Part shown: piece after piece, positions 1 through 11,382 of the stretch
How positions within the stretch are numbered: the first letter of the stretch is position 1
Layout of the letters: each line of letters starts with the position of its first letter
From: Kalmusia sp. IMI 367209
Taxonomy: Eukaryota; Ascomycota; Dothideomycetes; Pleosporales; Didymosphaeriaceae
Direction: 5' to 3'
Length of the DNA stretch: 64,000 nucleotides
Assembly (NCBI GenBank): GCA_027946365.1
Contig: JAPEUQ010000014.1
Span: 1,116,001-1,180,000, forward strand
Program-made: the position numbers and the translations under genes
Notes under the pieces: generated by a model
Told to the model about the DNA's origin: nothing
Seen by the model: only the letters and a program-made list of their open reading frames with translations
The model's database searches: none

Positions 1-95
1 GAAAACAAGGCCGGTTGGCGCGGTCGTTTTCACAACCCATAGCTACCTTCCTCGTTCTCTGTATTCCGATATCCCAACACTGTTACTCGTTCAAC

Positions 96-1369
96 ATGAC
101 TTCGTCTACATCAGCTACGGAACCGACACCCGAGGAGCAGGCCTTCTTACAGTATCAGATGTCGGTCAAAGATCAGACACGACAGCCTGCTTTCTATACT
201 ACTGTCGCTGTGTGTATGTTCCTTGGATATGCTTCTATTGTCCTACGACTTCTCGCCAGGCGGAAAAAGGGACAAAAGTTGAAGGCTGACGACTGGTGGA
301 TCATTGGAGCTCTTGTACGGTGCACGATATTGACTGGCCTAGGATCTTTACTGACCATGTGTTAGCTACCTGTCAGTGTTTGGGATGCTTTCAACTTCTG
401 GTCCATCTATACCGGGCTGGGTCTCCACATCATCCGCGTCACGAATCCTAAAGCCTTGATTCAATCGGCAGTGGGTTGCATGATCCTATACCCAATGTGT
501 CTGCCTCCCATCAAGTACTCCATTCTGTTCCTCTACCAGCGATTCTTCCCTTCCAAAATGATCAGAATCTTTAGCATTACCATCGCTGCCATCGTGACTT
601 CAATGGCCATTGCAGCGTCCGTTTCGTTTGCACTCCAATGCATCCCTTTGTCGAGCTTGTGGGCCGGGACACATGGGAAGTGTATCGAGCTGAACAAGCT
701 CGCGATAGCGACTGGGTAAAAGCCGAATAACGGAACCGGCGAGATGTTCTTACTGACAAAAATATAGAATTGTTAACATCGTTACCGACGTGGCAATCCT
801 CGCGTTGCCCATTCAGCCACTAATCCATCTGAAAGCCTCATTCAGAGTGCGACTTGGTTTGATTGCAACGTTTCTGCTCGGAGGCTGTGTATGCGTTTTT
901 AGTATAATTCGCACTAAGATTGTTGTGCAATCTAGCCAAGCCGATCCTAGCTGTACGTTAACCTAAAATATGTCATATCGTTTTGCAGAGCTAAAGCCTC
1001 GCAGGGAACAATGCCATCGGTGGTATGTGGTCTGTTATTGAAGTGCACGTCGCCATAGTCAGTGCCAACCTGCCGGTTCTCAAGCCCCTGTTCATGAAGC
1101 ACGAGCCAGAAACGTCTGCTTCGTATGCCAGGCCAATAATAAAGTCATCTGGATACATCCGCTCCGAAGACTCCAATGGGACCTCAAAAAAAAGCAAACG
1201 TAGAGGTCCATACTCTATCACGAACGGCTCCTTGTGGAAAGATGACGATGAAGTCCCGCTTCAGGACATTGAGCATGGAGTGCAGACTATCTCCAAGCAA
1301 ACGCAGTTTGAAGTGCATAGCGTAAAGGAAGAGCAAGAGAAAAGCCAGCAGACTGAAAGGGTTTTCTGA
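96..1369 (+). CDS. Rhodopsin-domain (Pth11/SAT4-like) integral membrane protein
   Basis: Four exons (96-314, 366-715, 768-952, 1005-1369) join with GT-AG introns and agreeing phases to 372 aa. The product has about seven hydrophobic segments. Family hallmarks are a basic loop followed by DDWW after the first helix, the TGLGLHII stretch, a central YSILFLYQRFFP segment, and WSVIEVHVAIVSANLPVLKPLF near the last helix. The C-terminal tail (about the last 85 residues) is hydrophilic and rich in Ser, Lys and Glu, as is usual for cytosolic tails of this family. I chose the ATG at 96 because the open frame further upstream has no ATG and adds no family-like sequence. Ligand and role are unknown; Pth11-like proteins are often sensors. 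The gene looks intact. Confidence 0.85.
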
Positions 1370-1919
1370 GTCTAGGTTGGTATTCACGTTGCTTTGTTTT
1401 TCACGTCACTGTAGGTTTTTTTTTTTTTGGCTATATCACAATTCATTATCGCGTTTGAAGCCAAGTGTAACTATAATATGCTCACAATATATTAATCAGC
1501 AGCTTTTGATTCGATTGATCAGAAGCTATTCCAAGTGCAGATTCTAATTTCCGAAGTGTCCCTAAGAAGTGCCTTTGAAATTATGTATGAGACTCGTTGT
1601 ATCGCTCATGCAGTGAGCCAGTCTTGATTGAAGGGAAATTGAGATTGATTATCTGCTATGTTATGGAAATATCTTAATTTACTCTAAACTGATTGTAACG
1701 TATAAGCTTGTTGAACGAAAATGCGAAAGCGACTACTTGCGGATCCGTTAGCCCCCTAGCACCACCAGCACGGCAAGCTCAAACAGGTATATCCCGACCA
1801 AATTTCCGGTAATCGGTCTCGCCAATGCTTCGACGCACTATGCACCTTCAATTTAATGTAGGAATGGCTCTGAGGTAGTCCTATGCGAACAGCAGTTTCC
1901 AGGTTTTGTGAATTCTACA
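1370..1919. other. Intergenic region, no gene seen
   Basis: About 550 bp between the membrane protein and the P450. It holds a T-rich run just after 1410 and AT-rich sequence. No coding pattern was recognised. It presumably contains the 3' end of one gene and the promoter of the next. Confidence 0.5.
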
Positions 1920-3741
1920 ATGATTCTCGAGCAGCTCAGAGCGCAAATTCTTACCACACTAGGTCAAGATACCGTACTCCTATTAATCGCTCTAGTTAGT
2001 GCATAATCACTAGAAGTAAGAGAAACAGAAACCTCGCGGGCTAACGGCCCCATAGCTAACGACGTATACTGTCTACCATCTCATCTACAACGTCTGGTTC
2101 CATCCGCTAAGCAACTTTCCCGGTCCCCTATTGGCCCGGTCCTCCCTACTATGGCGTATTATTCACTCAACAAGAGGCAAAATGCACCTTGCCATCCAAT
2201 CTGAGCATCGTCGTCGAGGTATAATCTTCCATTTTGCCGAACATAGTCCTAATAGTCACAGGACCCGTCATCCGCGTCTCCCCTAATGAGCTCTCCTTCG
2301 CATCCCTTACCTCCTTCAAGACCATATATGGTCATCCACCATCTGGTCAAACGATCCCCACCAAAGACGAATTTTACGACATGTACGGCGCTGCGCACAA
2401 AGAAGGCTGTATAGGCAGTGAGCGCGATCCACAGAAACACAACCGCATGAAAAGAAGCCTAGCTGGCTCATTCTCAACGCGCGCTCTAGTAGAGCAGGAA
2501 CCAACCATAAACAAATGTGTTGATGAATTCATCACCAAAATCAGGAGTATGCCACTAGTAGACACAAAAGGGCTTGACATGACACATTGGTTTGAGATGG
2601 TGGCGTTTGATATCCTGGGCGAGATGGCGTTTGGAGAGTCTTTTGGGGCGGTGGAATCTGGTAGGTATCCTTGTTGGCAGAGTATGTACATGTATGGGCA
2701 CGCTGAGACTAACAGGCAAACCACACTTTTGGTCTGATCTTATCCTGCGGCATGTCTTTATTGCGACGGTCCTAGATAACCTGCGGCGCTATCCACTACT
2801 TGTCACGCTAGGGAGATGGATTTTGCCCTGGCTGACTACCTCGGTCAAGAACAAGCATTCGGGGTATACACGAGAAAAGGTTCAAAGACGGCTTGCAAGC
2901 GAAGCTGACCGCAAGGATTTTCTCACAAACGTCATCTCGAAGGTTAAGTCTGGGGAAGTAAGCCACGAGGAGCTGATTGGCCATGCATCGACTCTCGTGT
3001 AAGGTCTCTCGCGATCTCGCATTCTAAACCTATTCGCTAAGCGACTGTGCAGAATTGCAGGAGGCGAGACCATTGCTACCGAGCTTACAGGAATAATCTA
3101 TTATCTGCTAACGGTCCCACGCACCCATGCGAAGCTGGCTCAAGAAATACGGGATGCGTTCACGTCGTATTCGGCTATTTCTGCCACTGCAGCGCAGCGC
3201 CTCCCGTATCTGCAAGCCGTTATCGAAGAGGGATTACGCATATATCCCTCGGGTGCTTTGGGATTTCCCCGCAAGTCCCCGGGAATACGGATCGACGGCT
3301 ACTGGATCCCATCTGGGGTAATTCCTCCGGCAAAGCCTGCTTCCAGATATGCAGCTAACTGTATGTAGGTGGAAATCTATACGAGCTCCTGGACCACCCA
3401 TCATGATCCGCAATATTTCCACGACCCGGATACGTTCAAGCCTGAAAGGTGGCTCAGTGAATCCTCTGATATAAAAGAGGCCAGCCAGCCATTCTCACTG
3501 GGGCCGCGTGGCTGTCTTGGCAGAAAGTGCGTTTCAACTTTCACTCCAAAGGGAATTTTCTGAATATGTCGTGTGTAGTTTCGCGTATGCTGAAATGAGC
3601 CTCATCCTAGCAAAGATGCTGTGGACGTACGATGTCGAGCTGGTAAACGTGGACATCAATCTACCTGGGCAAGGCCGTATGCATGTCATGTGGTGGAAAC
3701 CGCCAATGTACATTCGATTCCGGCCGAAATTGGCTTTATGA
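1920..3741 (+). CDS. Cytochrome P450 monooxygenase, intact, seven exons
   Basis: Exons 1920-1994, 2056-2218, 2262-2660, 2716-2998, 3053-3317, 3369-3526 and 3579-3741 total 1506 nt, giving 501 aa, the usual P450 length. Exon 1 encodes a hydrophobic anchor. Exon 2 carries the proline-rich hinge ([10 protein letters not shown]). Later exons carry [13 protein letters not shown], the I-helix oxygen-binding region (AGGETIATE, where A-G-x-x-T is typical), the K-helix ExxR (EEGLR), a PERW motif (FKPERWL) and the haem-binding loop [11 protein letters not shown] with its Cys ligand. The general pattern resembles fungal CYP65-type (isotrichodermin C-15 hydroxylase-like) enzymes. Substrate is unknown. 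A naive single-frame reading would lose both N-terminal exons. No frameshift or stop was found. Confidence 0.88.
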
Positions 3742-4126
3742 GGAATTTCAGAAGTCATAGGAAGAAGTATTTGTGGCTTCTTTAGAACACAGCAAGTGAG
3801 TCATCGATTCAGGGCGAGACGTTACAGGTGTCCCTTGAGTCATTGGTGGGAGGTGTCTTCGAGAGCTTGGTATTTCCTTAAACATGAATTTCAACGAAAA
3901 GGAGGAGAATGGGTGAGATGGGGAAACCCTTGCAAGGCCTCCCATAGACGCCTTTTAAGAATATTACTCCTTTACATAATATTTATACCCTGATGAATTG
4001 ACGCCATCTCCTTCTAAACCGCTTACATCCTAACACTATCAGATACTATTCAACTACACAATCTGCCCCCCATTAGATCGTCTCTACATCTTACTAAGCA
4101 CTCTTCACCACCAATGAGTTATGAAA
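3742..4126. other. Short convergent intergenic region
   Basis: About 385 bp between the stop codons of the convergent P450 and peroxidase genes. Only 3' flanking sequence is expected here, and no gene was recognised. Confidence 0.5.
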
Positions 4127-5128
4127 TCACCACCCTAATCGTTCAAACATTCCTGACCGCTTAACATCCCTCTTCGAACTCCCCCTAGGCAGCGCATTCG
4201 TACAGTCCGTCAACATCACCCCATTAACACCCAGCATACTCATCTTCATCATAGCCGGCACAAATGCAGCGCTCCACGCCCCCTGACTAAGCGCAAAACT
4301 CTTCATCGGTACTCCTGTGACAAGATTGCTCGCCATGTTCTTATCACTTGGGATTGTTACAGGCGCGTTGCCATTGATCGTTTCGGTGTAGTACTTTGTA
4401 TCCCATACACCTGGCGTCGAGTCCATGGTCAAGTCTACTTTTTCAGGCACAGTGACGCGATTCCGCGCTGCCGTGTGTGCACCAATGAGGGCGGCGAGGT
4501 CAACGGCGGAGAAGCCTTTGTGAGCGAAGCGGGCGATGAGTTCGGTGGCCGATTCACGCCCCGTTGGGAGGATGCCAAGGGGGGCGGCGGTGGAAGAGTC
4601 TTTGCGGCCTACTTTGGCGGGGACGGTGGGACCCCCGGGACAGGTTTTAATAGCGTGTGCTGTGACTTTGTTTAAAAAACGAATTGGAGATGGTAGGCAT
4701 ATGGACAGATTACCTGCTGCGAACTGGATCAAATCTGCGACACCAACATTCTTTTGTTGAGCCAGACTGCCCAAATTTCCACACAGACGTTCAAGACCGC
4801 GGTTCTCAGAGTTGGAGCATTCATTTGCTAAGATAAGAGAGCCATCGCAAGCGCCATTGAAGCAATCATGAAATGCACTTCTAATAGCTGCGCGAGCGGC
4901 ATCTGTGCATTGTCCGTCCGCAAGAAATTGCTGTGTGAGGGTGCTGGAAATGTCTTTCCATACGGGAGGGCAAGAGTCCTTCCTTTGAAAGATGCCTTCT
5001 AAGAGCTTGCTTGCAAGCCCTCGCTTTTCTGCGACTGTGATTGTGATATCGGACAGCTGGAGGGCTTGTGCGATGCCAGCCGCGGTGAGAACAGTGACAA
5101 GGGGTGTTGAAATATACATTATAAGCAC
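4127..5128 (-). CDS. Secreted class II-type haem peroxidase
   Basis: Two exons (5128-4714, 4659-4127) give 315 aa. The intron (4660-4713, GTAATC...CACAG) is 54 nt and contains no stop, so an unspliced reading is open and adds 18 spurious residues. The N-terminus is hydrophobic, as in a signal peptide. The distal haem site shows the conserved Arg and His (RAAIRSAFHDCF), and the proximal His is in LAALIGAHTAAR. The family pattern QFAAAHAIKTCPGGP is restored only when the intron is removed. Many Cys residues suggest disulfides, as in fungal secreted peroxidases. The overall resemblance is to ligninolytic-type (class II) peroxidases. No acidic Mn-binding triad or exposed catalytic Trp could be assigned by eye, so substrate type is open. 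Confidence 0.85.
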   Translation of the reverse strand: MLIMYISTPLVTVLTAAGIAQALQLSDITITVAEKRGLASKLLEGIFQRKDSCPPVWKDISSTLTQQFLADGQCTDAARAAIRSAFHDCFNGACDGSLILANECSNSENRGLERLCGNLGSLAQQKNVGVADLIQFAAGNLSICLPSPIRFLNKVTAHAIKTCPGGPTVPAKVGRKDSSTAAPLGILPTGRESATELIARFAHKGFSAVDLAALIGAHTAARNRVTVPEKVDLTMDSTPGVWDTKYYTETINGNAPVTIPSDKNMASNLVTGVPMKSFALSQGAWSAAFVPAMMKMSMLGVNGVMLTDCTNALPRGSSKRDVKRSGMFERLGW

Positions 5129-8100
5129 GGAAATATTAACTTAGATTGAAGTGAAAGACAAGGCGATGATCAGCATGGAAAGACCAGTGGAAACGATTGC
5201 CGACCTGAATAATACAGTTACACTGCAGACATGCCCCAAGGCTTTATACATGTTGATCAGCATCCATATGAATCGCCAAATTAGTATCCCCTGTGAAGAT
5301 CCATCGGCAATAGCATAGAAATGCCGTGGGGCCTTGTTTGAGTGTACGGCTAGGGCTCACGAGTGGCACTGGTAGAGTCGTAGCAAGACCCTACAATGGT
5401 GCGGTTATGGTGAAAGTATTGGCTTGAGGTCATTTCTTATCCGCAGCCCCACTGTAAAGAGTTGCATTTAGCGATATACATACATATGCCGGTTGACAGC
5501 TCACTAGCAGGACGAGTAATTGACCAAATGTGATGGAGTGACAGGGCGAATTTGCCCGATTTGGGGCCTCGAGATCTACACTACAGTCTAAGCACCCTTC
5601 TCGGCATATAATCGTCGGATAATACTACGCTGCGAACCGACGATCTCTTCGCATCACGTCCCCTCGGAAGCCGGTGGGGGGAGGCAAAGATGCAAACATA
5701 TTCAAGACTCGGCCATGAAGAGAAGTCAAACGCGCCTTTGTTTCCTGATGCAGCTGACTCGCACAAAGTTTTGAAATAGGAGGGATATATGTTCGTCCAC
5801 GAAGGTGACCGATTGTATCAGGACTGACGTAGGTGGAGGTTCATTCGCTAGTGAAGAGCGTGCGGCCTCCCGTTAGCTGCCGCAGCTAGCTAGCTAGCTA
5901 CTAGTAAGCAACGGCCAACAAACACGCCCGCAATACCGAACGTAGACAACTCAAGAAATTCATATTGTCGCGATAAATCAAGTTACCCAGATGTCTTCAC
6001 ATATGCATATAGTTATTCACGGCAAGTCTTCCATATTCCTCAAATTGCTTGCTTTGACCTTGTGACTAGAGATGGTGTAACATGCTATCAGAAACTTTCA
6101 AGAAGTTGTCATGTTAGAGACCCGCTCAAATCGATAGTGTACCTCATGCATAAACATTGAAGCTGAAACGAAGCCACACGCCCAAATCTGGATAGCATTG
6201 TGAAAATCGTTGTGCGACAAGGTGCGATTGATATTCAGCTCGACGAGCAGGATGAGAGACCCTGGGAATTTGTAACCAATGACGCCCATTTCATTTGACT
6301 GCCTAAAATTTCCAATGTCATAGCTTGGATGCATCTCCGGATGTTGCGATGGGGAGCCGAACCTCAGCGCGCTGAAGGGGCCTAGCGCGAGCAAATACGC
6401 TAGTGTAGTTGGTGATCTACTTGAGATTCGCGTACCCCTGCCGCCGACCATACCATCGCATCAGTGCCAATGTGAGGCATTCAAGAGAGGAAAATTTTCA
6501 CTGGGGGCGGTGCGACTTTCAAAAATTTGCGATAATATGGCTTTTGCATCCGTTTCCTTTGCCTTATTCTCGATTATCATGTGTTCCCCTCCACGTACGG
6601 TTTTGCAAAAAACTTGTCACACAGCAAAAAAAAAATTATGAATGAGTATTTTAAGTAAAAGATCAAAATTGGTGCGACAGGGGAATTGTTCATCATAAGA
6701 ACGAAAGACCTGAAGGCTTTCGCGACACTTACAACAGATGGAATGGGTGTTCAGATATGCAATATTAGATACCTTACCCCAGTGGCGTCATGGTAAGCAA
6801 TACTCTAACCTACTATAGTGGCCTGTGAGTGTCTCTGTATGCGAAAAAGCAGAACCTAGCCGACCGATTAGCCATCATATCCATCCTCAATGGACTCATT
6901 CAACATCTGACCTGAACAAACTTACTAGTCTAGGGTACAATCTTGCTAGTTGCTTTTTGTGCAATGGGATCTGAACGTCAATCTCTCATCTGTGTGAGGA
7001 GAGAATGGAATCAGTTATGGTAGTTCGGGCCTTGATAAGGAGGAAAACGTCGTTCTGTTGGGATTGGACGGCGCAGAAATGGAATATCAATCGCCCTATA
7101 CTAATTTGTAGGCGCTTAGGTTAGTCGAAGGGCTGATGGAGTCGCGTCTGATCAATACGAAATATGACCAAGGTCCTCCACGGCGGGATTATCATTCCTC
7201 GTTGCAAGGATCAGACTAACTCCTACACATCAAAGGCTGGCTGTGGAGACACAACTAGAGGCTCAAGGTTCTTCACTTAGCCAAGCGCTTTTACTAACGT
7301 TGATGCAATTGAAATCAGCGAGCCAGCAAACATGACTCTTCGTCGAAACTGGCAACATCAATGTGCAACTTCAAAAGCTATACTTCTTGGATATAAATTA
7401 TTTCTGTTTCAAGGAAGATCTTCCAGGCGTTACTAAGAGCTTATAGCTATCACTCCTTATATTTGAAATAGGTCTAGAACAAGTAGCCGTAATCCAGGTA
7501 GTTACACAACAAGATAAGGAGTTGAGAGGAATAATACATGTTCTCGAATTCGAAAAACATTCCAACCAAGACAAACTTGATATCGTCCGTAATCACAATG
7601 CATGCTTCAACTTTGGATCATCTAGAGGGAGATCCACGAGGACAATATTAATATCCCATGTTCGTCAATTGTCAATAGAAGTCATACCATCTTGAGAACA
7701 ATGTCATATATTTTTGCCTCTACCGGAAAAACCCACACATTCACACCTCGCTGCACACATAAGAGAAATAACCAGTGTGAAGCCATGTGCCTGAAGCAAT
7801 ACTGTCGCTTATGGATAGTAGATATAGCGTTTATCTTGACATTTAGCACTATTTACGCTTCACCTAAGCTAGTTCGTAATAAGTTCCTCTGCTTTAACTG
7901 ACGAATGTGACTCTAATAGGTACGCTTACTGACCTTCTCGGACTCGTTATTGGGTATCACCAGTTATCGATCTCAGGGTAATATCTTTTTAGAATATGTT
8001 CTGACTGCGCATTAATGGTCGTTTAGTAAGCCCTAGAGGGCGCTAAAGGAGCATTATTTCGTGTGTAGATATAGTTAGCCTTGTAACCCTCGACTGTGAT

Positions 8101-8379
8101 AAGAGCCGGACAACCAGGGCTGCTTTCGCTACGTTGTGCATATTGTGATACGCGTCACTGCTTCGATGTGATCACACCGCATCAATGCTTCCCCTCAATT
8201 CATCAGCCTTGTACAACCCGACCATGCCGTGCCGCCCCATCGCCGTCCTCAACAATATAGGATCGGAGATTCCTTGATATTTGATTGGTCATAAAGAATC
8301 GAGATAAGATGACTGCCGAACTTATATTAGAGCTAGTAACGTACATAATTAGGCAACAGCTACTCGGACATCTCTGTAA
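5129..8379. other. 3.2-kb gene-poor region
   Basis: No recognisable gene in either strand. A short GCTA tandem run lies near 5885-5901. One 117-codon minus-strand open frame (6451-6098) matches no family I know and is probably chance. Composition is mixed and unremarkable. The region may hold eroded sequence, but nothing identifiable was seen. Confidence 0.4.
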
Positions 8380-8509
8380 TTGTACGCCCGCCTAACCTCT
8401 TCCTCGGGGCCAGCATTATCGGTCAAGCGAGGAGTAGCCATGAATCAGCTACGAGTGCCTATTTCCCCATCCACGCTTACAAAATTTGCAAGTCTAAACT
8501 GCAACAAAT

Positions 8510-9744
8510 CATCTCTGCAACAAACTGGATTATGGAGAAGAGATCAAAGTTTCAAGAATTCATCAAGGTGAAGAAGTCTACCCATGTTATTCATAATGAC
8601 TGAGTGTATTAGTTTTATTATCCACTCATGGCGACCTATCGAATATAACCGCTCCACCATTTTTCCTCGCTTCCGTATCCGTTGTCGAGGTTGATTCCTG
8701 CTGGACTCAACGGCCCACACTATTCGCCTCCTCTACCAAGGAGCCCGATCCTGAGAAGAGAGCTCTTCTCGTCCTCAAATGGATACTGGTTGCCCTCAAA
8801 TCACAATTCTATATCGGGGGAGATTCCACAGTGTCCATCAAGAAACCGATCAATGCCTTCCTAGGTGAACCGTTCTTCGGCTCATGGGATGATGGAAGTG
8901 CGACTTCTAATCTGGTCGCTGAACAGGTTTCTCATCACCCGTCAATTACAGCTGTATACATGTGGGATTATGAGAATGGGATCTCAGGCAAGGGCTACAC
9001 TCGTGTCGAAATATCCTTCTCTGGCTCTTTAAACATACGGCAGACTGGTCATGCTATGGTTCATATTGATAATCACGATGAGGATTACCTTATCCCGCTC
9101 CCGAACGCACGTGTGAAAGGCTTTCTGTCCGGTCATCTCTATCTTGAACTATATGGAACCTACCATGTTATCTCTTCGTCCAGGTTTATCTCGAAATTGC
9201 GCTTCGAAGGTCGAGGATTACTATGGGGAGGCGTAAAGAACAGGTTCGAGGCGTCCGTGTATCGCCAAGGTGATGCTAGTATGAAGCCCATATTTGGCGT
9301 CAAAGGTCAATGGAGTGATCAATGTACAATCCGAGATTCGAAAGGGTCGGTATTGGAAGTATATGACACGAATGCCGAGGGTAATAGCCCTGCCGACGTG
9401 TGAGTTGCACCCGTGAATGAGCAGGATGCATGGAGACACGAAGAGCATGGGAAGGTGTGCTTGCGGGTGTCAAAGCAGGGAACATTGAGGCAATCTTGGC
9501 GGAGAAATCCAAAGTCGAACAGGCCCAAATGCTAATGCGATTGAAGGAGAAAGCAAATGCATTGAAATGGGAGCCTTTACTCTTCCAACCACTTCAAGGA
9601 GCTTATTCCTTATTCGATAGACTTGGTTCTGTGACTGGTTGGAAGTTGCAACGGGAACACACAAAGGGAGTACGGAAGGTGGATACGGACATGGCCAAAC
9701 GGGTCAAACGACCACTTCGCGGAGAACTGACTCTCCTCGGCTAA
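8510..9744 (+). pseudogene. Oxysterol-binding protein (Kes1/OSH-like), broken
   Basis: Translated pieces follow the OSBP-related family in order: a KFQEFIK-like N-terminal piece before a likely intron (about 8540-8568), GDLSNITAPPF (about 8630), EPDPEKRALLVLKW (about 8735), KKPINAFLGEPFFG (8840), the signature EQVSHHPS (about 8920; the family has EQVSHHPP), and a C-terminal RRAWEGV...KVEQAQ segment. Two lesions end the reading. One is an in-frame TGA at 9401-9403; the other is a one-base shift at about 9432, where the frame must move to keep the family pattern. Functional homologues carry sterols or PI4P between membranes. The 3' end is only 5 bp from the stop of the convergent membrane protein gene. 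Confidence 0.8.
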
Positions 9745-9749
9745 TTGTT

Positions 9750-10971
9750 TTAGTCTTCCTTGCCATACAAATCATCATCTGACAGTAAACGCTCATCTCT
9801 ATTCCACATGATCGAAATCAGAGCTCCAGCAGGCCCTGCGACGATAGAAACTCCCACCAACTCCTTCATCAACCGAACCCAATCCTTGAATGTCATTCTA
9901 TCCTTCTTGGAGTTGATGTTGATCGCAGCAGCCCATGCCAATGCAGCAGTTGAACCGACATATTGATCATATTGAAAGAAGTTATGTATACCGCTCGCCA
10001 TTGATTCCATTGGACCTGGATCTCGGAAGAAAGGTGGGATAAAAACTTTGCTGACAGTTAAGGTCTTTTGAGCCAGAGGGGGAAATAGGAACGGGAAAAG
10101 CTTCCGAGCGGCGAGTGTAGCGAAAGTTGCAATGTGAGAGATGCTAGTTGAGCCAAACGCGAACATATATGCACAATGCAGTAAGTAGCGGTTCGCGATC
10201 TGAGTTCTGGCTGGTGGAGATTGTCCTTGATAATGGCGGACCTTGCAAAGAATCCACTGTGCGAGCGAGACCCATACCGGAAACCCTTGCCACAGACCCG
10301 TCAGCCACTGATGAAGATGGCTAGATGGCAAAGGAATAGCCATGAGAGCAGTCGGGATAAAATAACCGACGATAAAAGCCAACGGTAGGTCTTCTAGGAA
10401 TTGTAGGTTCTTGATCTTGACGGCTTCTGCAGCAGCTTGGTGAAGCATGCCGGCGGTCTCCGAGGAGAGCAAATGTGCGATTCCGTAGAGCGGCATAGTG
10501 AATCCATAGCCTAAGCCTTGAATTGCGCATCCCCATAAAGGATAGCTGTAAGGTCAGCGATTTTCGGACATATGGTAAGGGAGCAGCTTACAGCGACATG
10601 ATACCATTTTCGTGTCCTTCTCTGAGACCCTCGATAGTCATAACTGTGAATATGCTAACAAGCTGCCCGGCGAAATAGAACCCGTATAGCGAGAGTTGGG
10701 GGGCGGATCCGTCAGTCACATTTGCAAACATGACGCCAGCCAGGGTGAGTACTTTGTCCAGCGGGGGAAAGCCCGTGAATCGGGTGAGAATCGGGTTGTT
10801 GGAATCTGGAAGGAGATGAGGTCCATTGTCTCTCAGGTCCATGAGTGCGTCGACATAGCCGTTTCGCCAGACTAAGCCATACATGCTATCTAGTCCCACT
10901 AGGTGCACAGTGGCGAGGGCCACGATTGTCGCACGGCTTACTGGGCTTAGTGTACTGGTTATCGCACCCAT
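9750..10971 (-). CDS. Uncharacterised multi-pass membrane protein, 391 aa
   Basis: Two exons (10971-10592, 10545-9750) flank a 46-nt intron and give 391 aa ending in a charged tail (DERLLSDDDLYGKED). Several hydrophobic segments are visible, including those near FYFAGQLVSIFTVMTI, FIVGYFIPTALMAI and STAALAWAAAININ. The N-terminal region reads like a conserved fungal membrane-protein family of unknown function that I cannot name with certainty. Membrane cyclases of some fungal terpenoid pathways have a similar look, but no catalytic motif was recognised. It is the only intact gene in a block of pseudogenes (8.5-15 kb), which suggests a use of its own or recent decay of its neighbours. Confidence 0.75.
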
Positions 10972-11382
10972 GTTTGTAGAGCCACGGGGTAAAAGGGGAG
11001 GAAAACAAGAGGCGCAGGTGAGATTGAAAAGCTATGGTGATTATAATCGGAAAGGTTCTGGTGAGCAAAGCTCGAGCCAGATTCCCAGCCGAGCCAAGAC
11101 TCGGCCCGGGCACAAGGAGGCAGGAGTGATAACACAGGGCGCGTTTCGCAAGGCAGGCAAGTGACCACAATTACACGGCCCGGAGTGTGGGTTTTTTGTG
11201 TCCGGGTGCCCAACTGACGGTCGCACAATTGACGTCACGAGGCTCTCTCCATCACTAGGACCAAATCGGTTGGTGCACAAACAAAGCACACATACACTCG
11301 TGCAGCAGCAAGGCAGCATCGTGCAGCGAGAACATGGTTAGAACAAGGCAACCTTGTACTTCTCGAAAAAGAATCCTTCAAC
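10972..11382. other. Divergent intergenic region
   Basis: About 410 bp between the starts of the minus-strand membrane protein and the plus-strand P450 pseudogene, GC-richer than most gaps in this window. It would contain both promoters. No defined element was recognised. Confidence 0.4.

Noticed and set aside
5885..5901. GCTA tandem run
   Set aside because: Too short to be more than a chance microsatellite; no flanking repeat or element was seen.
6098..6451. 117-codon minus-strand open frame in the 5-8 kb gap
   Set aside because: No family resemblance, no splice-supported extension and no coding-like neighbours; probably chance.
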